NCBI GenBank assembly: GCA_027886175.1
Contig: JAJNNQ010000137.1
Span: 8,002,001 to 8,066,000, forward strand
Origin: Phylloscopus collybita
Lineage: Eukaryota > Chordata > Aves > Passeriformes > Phylloscopidae
Length of the DNA stretch: 64,000 bases
Direction: 5' to 3'
The position numbers and the translations under genes were made by a program. The notes beneath the pieces were generated by a model, which saw only the letters and a list, made by a program, of their open reading frames with translations, was not told where the DNA came from and did no database searches. This document shows positions 59,764-64,000 of the stretch, piece by piece. Positions within the stretch are counted from its first letter, which is position 1. Each line of letters starts with the position of its first letter.

Positions 59764-62700
59764 TTATTACTTAATTGAATTCCCACCAGAAATAATGTCA
59801 AGATGAAAAGGAATATGGGGAAAAGTAAGTTAGAGAAGCCAGATATTAAATCATCTCCTCCCTACAGGCCTTTTTTGAAGAGAGTGAAGTCAGAAAAGGA
59901 GAAACTGAAGGAGAGTTTTGCTACTAATGTTTTCTCCAGAAGGGGATTGAGGTGGACTGAGTGTCTACATCTGCTCATTTCTTACAGAAATTTCATTAGA
60001 CGTTATGGACTGCTATTTAAGTCTAAGCTAAAGACTGAATGTTTCATGATATGGGGTTGAGTTGTGGTTTCTATGGGTCTGTGGCATGAAGAGTAGGAAA
60101 GGCTGCTCTGGGCTGAGAATTGAAGCGTTCTTTTTATGCAATGTCAGCACACTAGCAAGAAATAGACGTCTGATGTTCATTATTTTATTGCAGGAATTTT
60201 TATTTAGAAAGCAAATTATTTTATATGGTGCAATGCATCCAACAATGTTCTTGCTTAGAACTGTTAGGATGGAGCCTGGGGAAGGATTTGTTTTAGTATG
60301 ACGGACAGTCCAAGGCATCAAAAGCTTGAAGCAAAGCTCTCTAAACATTTTTGAAGGAAGTTAGTCAGAGAGCGTGTTCCTTCCACCAAGTGGTTGCTAT
60401 ATATCTCAGGGGATGTGCAGCTGAGAGCAGGATGCCTATTCTCAGCTTGTGAAGCTGGCAGAGCACTTCTGCACTGACACAAATCCAGGGGGACCTTGGA
60501 GAAACTGAGCATGAACATACATTTTAGGAATGACTGAGTGGGAGTAGAGCATTTAACCACACCCACCCTCTGTATTTTAAGTCATCAATCTGAAAACACC
60601 CAACAAAAACAAAGCATGGGCCATGACATTCAGTAAAGATTTAGATTCCCTAAGTTTTATTTCAAGCTAACAGTCCAAGTAATTCCTACTGGCTTGTGTG
60701 CTATAGCAATAAAACCATTACTCATGCAACAGGCAGAGTTTTGGTAGTGAAGCTTGCTTCTTGCATCATATTTCAAATGCAATTTTTCCAGGCAAAACCA
60801 AGTTCCCTGCATGGCAGTTGGCTGCATTGAGCAATGATAGCCCAGCATCAATACTATAAAGGTATCTGGGCACTCACAGAGCTGCTGTAATGGCTCTGGG
60901 CTTGACTGTTTGCTGCAGGGTTTCGTGTTCTCATTCTGACACCCCATGACTCAAATCACCTCAAGTAAACTGAGATGGTTTCCTGGAGCTCTGGGAAGAC
61001 CAAATGCCTGCCCTTCATTTCCAGGTTGCTGGTGATGATTTCTCTCTGTGCCACACAGGGCACATCCACTCTCTGACTACACTCAGAGCTAATCCACGGG
61101 TGACTGTCAAGGCAGGACTCTGTTTATTGCAGGGTGATGTGCACGAGGACGTTTTTCCTTGTTGGAGTGAGAGAGAGATGAGATTACTCTATGTTTAGCT
61201 GTGTTGCTCTCAGCATGGGCAGAGAGGGAAGGACAGAGCATGAGATTACCTAAAACAGGGCTGCCCTCAGATATGTGTTCATTGCCAGGGCATGTCAGTA
61301 AGGATTAAGCACTCTTAGCATGGCAGTTTGCACAGCTGCTTGAACTAAGTGTCATCTCATCTGTGGCTTTTGGGGAAGATGGGGAGAACTCCAGCAGGGA
61401 AAATAAATGTCTGTGGCATTCAGTGAGGAAGTGTTACTCCTGGTTAAACTCTCCTGACCTGAGCGGAGCTCTGATTTCAGCCTTGATCACTTGGCTATGA
61501 TATTTTGCTTAGCAGACTGAGAAGCTGATTTCTTTAGGATTCCTCTTTTGGGAGACCTTACCCCCAGCTGAGATGAAATTAGTTTTTGAAATGTATCTTT
61601 AAAAATCTGAAGTAGCAGAGATTGCCCAGCCTCTTTCCAATGGCAAATGTTGCAATAAAATGTTTCTTTGAGCACAGCTCCTACTCCCAAACCAGTTTCA
61701 GTGACCTTGCAGACCTGAAAGTCATTTATCCAGGCAAGTGTATTCACTGGCACAAAGGCCAGAAAAATAGATATTATATACTCTGCGTCATCAGTTAGTC
61801 TTACACAGTAGTTAATTTTAATATTCAATTTCTGCTGAACAGAGAAAGAAGGTGATTAGACGTTAGAATGAGATGCAGTAGATATACCGGTTCTTCTTGT
61901 GTTTCAACCAATAAGAGGTTTCAGCAGGGATAAGTGAAATAACTCAATCACCTGTTTACTTTCTGATTCCTTCAGATAGCAAAATGCATCCATGTGTTAG
62001 TGGTTAAGGTACCATAGACTTTGGTATTCAAACAACAATAACATAGGGAAAAGAATAGGCCAAGAGCTAGGCAGTATATTTTGCTTCCTTATTTTTATAT
62101 TATCTCTTTTTCTTTGACAACTGCATAGCTACACCCAGAGAAGTAGTAATTATATCCAGAACCCAAAGAGGTCCATCATAACATGAAAATGTTGTGACAT
62201 CATAATCCTTGGTTAGGGAAATTATAATGATGGCAGAGGTTAAAGCCACAGTGTAGGACAGGCAGAGAAAGAGAAGAGACTCAGAGGAGAGTTTCTTGCT
62301 CAAAAAAAGCACAAAACTCTCCCATTTTGAAGGAGAATTGTCACAAGGTAAGTCGCCTTACTTTTAAAATGCTTTTTTGCATGGGGATGTTTTTGCAAAT
62401 GTTTTTCACTTGGTTTAAAACTACTCATGGTGGAGGTAGAGGAGAGGAAATAATGAGAAACAAATTCAGTGGAAAAACAAGTGTTGATTGTGTGACAAGG
62501 CAGTGAAGTAAATTTATGAACTGATTTGATCGTGGATATTAGCACCTCCTTTCCTTCCAGTGTGAGTCAGAATGAACATAAACATCACAGCTATATGGAA
62601 AAAATGTACCACTGTGGGGGGGAGGGGAGCAAAGGACAATTAAAAGAACCCTTACTTTTTTGTAAGTTTTTTTGTTTGATCTTTTTAATATTTACTAAGA

Positions 62701-64000
62701 AAAAACCCACAAATTGTTAAAATAGCTTTCCCGTTTCTCTTCTCACTGAGAGAAGAAAATAAGAGGACTAAACACAGTTTGTGACACACCAATAAATTTC
62801 AAAGATAAAAGCTCCTAAGACATTAGTGTTAATTTTTCTAAAGATATATCAATGAGCCAGAGTCTTCTATATTTTGAATTGTATTACGACAGAAGAGAAG
62901 TACTTTGTATAACTTTTCAAATATCCTTGGATTGATATAGGAAAAACTCTTCTTTACCAAATGTGACACACTAACATTTTCACAAGCAAATTCACATCTT
63001 CTGTCTTTTTCTCCTTTTCTGTGGAAAGAGAAGACACCTTTATGGTGATGTTAGTAATTAAAAGCACTTTTCATGAGATTGTCTAAGAGAACCATGTCAC
63101 CTCCAGAAGTAATAGACTATGCTGAGTTAGAAGGCTGCTATTTCAATGATGAATTAGATGTTCACTTCGCTTTTCATTTTTAAGGAATTGAACCTAATTT
63201 GGTAAATTAATTAATTTTCAAACACTGATGGACATTGATCATTTCACTGTGAGTTCCTTGGACAAACCTTAGATTCCAATTGTCTCAGCCATGTGCTTGT
63301 TCCTTTGTGCAATATAACAACCTTGTTTCTGTAAGTTCATTGGAACTGACAAATAATGAAGGGAGCTTGAGTTCCAAAGCACAGGCAAAATTTGCTTTAT
63401 ACCCATGACTAATGTCAAATCTGAACTCTATCTAATAGAAATATTAAGTAACCTCATGTTGATCTCTTCTTGATGCCAGCTATGACTGTGTATAATAGCT
63501 GAGATCAGATCACTATCCCTGAAGTGTATGCTCTCATTACAGAATTTTCTTTGGTAAGGAACTATACTGAGGAAGAATCCCACTTCTAGTTCAGGCTGGC
63601 CTAGTGCAATGAAGTTAAAAACATGATACACATCCTGAAATATAAAAGTCCTCAAGGCTGCAGGAATTCAACAGGGCTTAATTATTAAATTGGTATATAT
63701 CCAGATACTTTCATCTATGCATATAATCTAAGCTTTTTTTTTTAATCAAATAATTTTTAAAGTATAAAATGTAGACATGTGGGTAGCAGAATATGCAATG
63801 AAAAAAATTTATCATTATCTTAGCCTATATGAGGACTTCCCCCAAAATATGTTCTTAGAAAGAGAACAGACCCAACTATGATTAGATTTTCCTCATAAGA
63901 GCAGAAAATTGCATGATGTAAATATTTTTATTGTACAGATGTGCTGTAACAAAGAAAAATGCATGCAATATTGCATTTTCTCTACTAAAAAATGAAAAAA
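59764..64000. other. Unique non-coding DNA to window end
   Basis: No gene or transposon was recognised. Segments 60380-60560 and 60980-61480 are richer in G+C than the rest but show no coding or repeat signature I know. A short G-rich stretch lies near 62616-62629. Open frames reach about 113 codons (61487-61828, minus strand) without similarity to known proteins. Confidence 0.55.

Noticed and set aside
61990..62030. tRNA-like string (TTAGTGGTTAAGGTACC) that might be an old MIR-type SINE head
   Set aside because: The match covers under 40 bases, the B-box side is not convincing and no SINE body follows.

Overview
The window reads as vertebrate, non-coding, AT-rich nuclear DNA, most likely from a songbird (passerine). 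The avian call rests on many CR1 LINE fragments, with their ATTCTATG-type 3' tails, and on two ERVL-type solo LTRs of a family common in birds. The passerine call rests on two copies of a SINE with a tRNA-Ile-like head and a CR1-type tail. That architecture is the one I remember for TguSINE1 of zebra finch and relatives.

No host protein-coding gene, tRNA, rRNA or recognisable host exon could be supported. The longest open frames are about 113-128 codons. The longest (58989-59375) is a decayed piece of CR1 reverse transcriptase. Other frames above about 100 codons match no protein I recognise, often overlap one on the opposite strand, and look like chance. The window is best read as a gene desert or the inside of a very large intron. 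No operons, CRISPR arrays or other prokaryotic features are present.

Layout: 1-10122 is unique AT-rich DNA with one A22 tract. At 10123-10265 lies a minus-strand SINE. The stretch 10266-17915 is unique DNA, and 17916-18049 is a plus-strand SINE. The stretch 18050-21041 holds an A43 run and a 46-nt homopurine tract. A transposon cluster fills much of 21042-24145: a plus-strand ERVL LTR, a plus-strand CR1 3' end, and a longer CR1 piece with the reverse transcriptase FADD motif. From 24146 to 39852 there is a long stretch almost free of recognisable transposons, containing a near-perfect 74-nt inverted repeat (30743-30816) and a short GC-rich, CpG-bearing pocket (about 34281-34330). A minus-strand ERVL LTR lies at 39853-40375 and a minus-strand CR1 at 41536-41855. 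The stretch 41856-55110 is mostly unique, with microsatellites, a 27-bp tandem repeat, and an A41 run preceded by AATAAA that could mark a retrocopied transcript. A weak CR1 relic lies near 55115-55290. A nested pair of CR1 elements occupies 58765-59763, and unique DNA runs to the end.

I found no convincing undescribed biological system. The observations most worth a second look are the nested CR1, the inverted repeat, the two SINEs as lineage markers, the AATAAA-plus-poly(A) unit, and the GC pocket.
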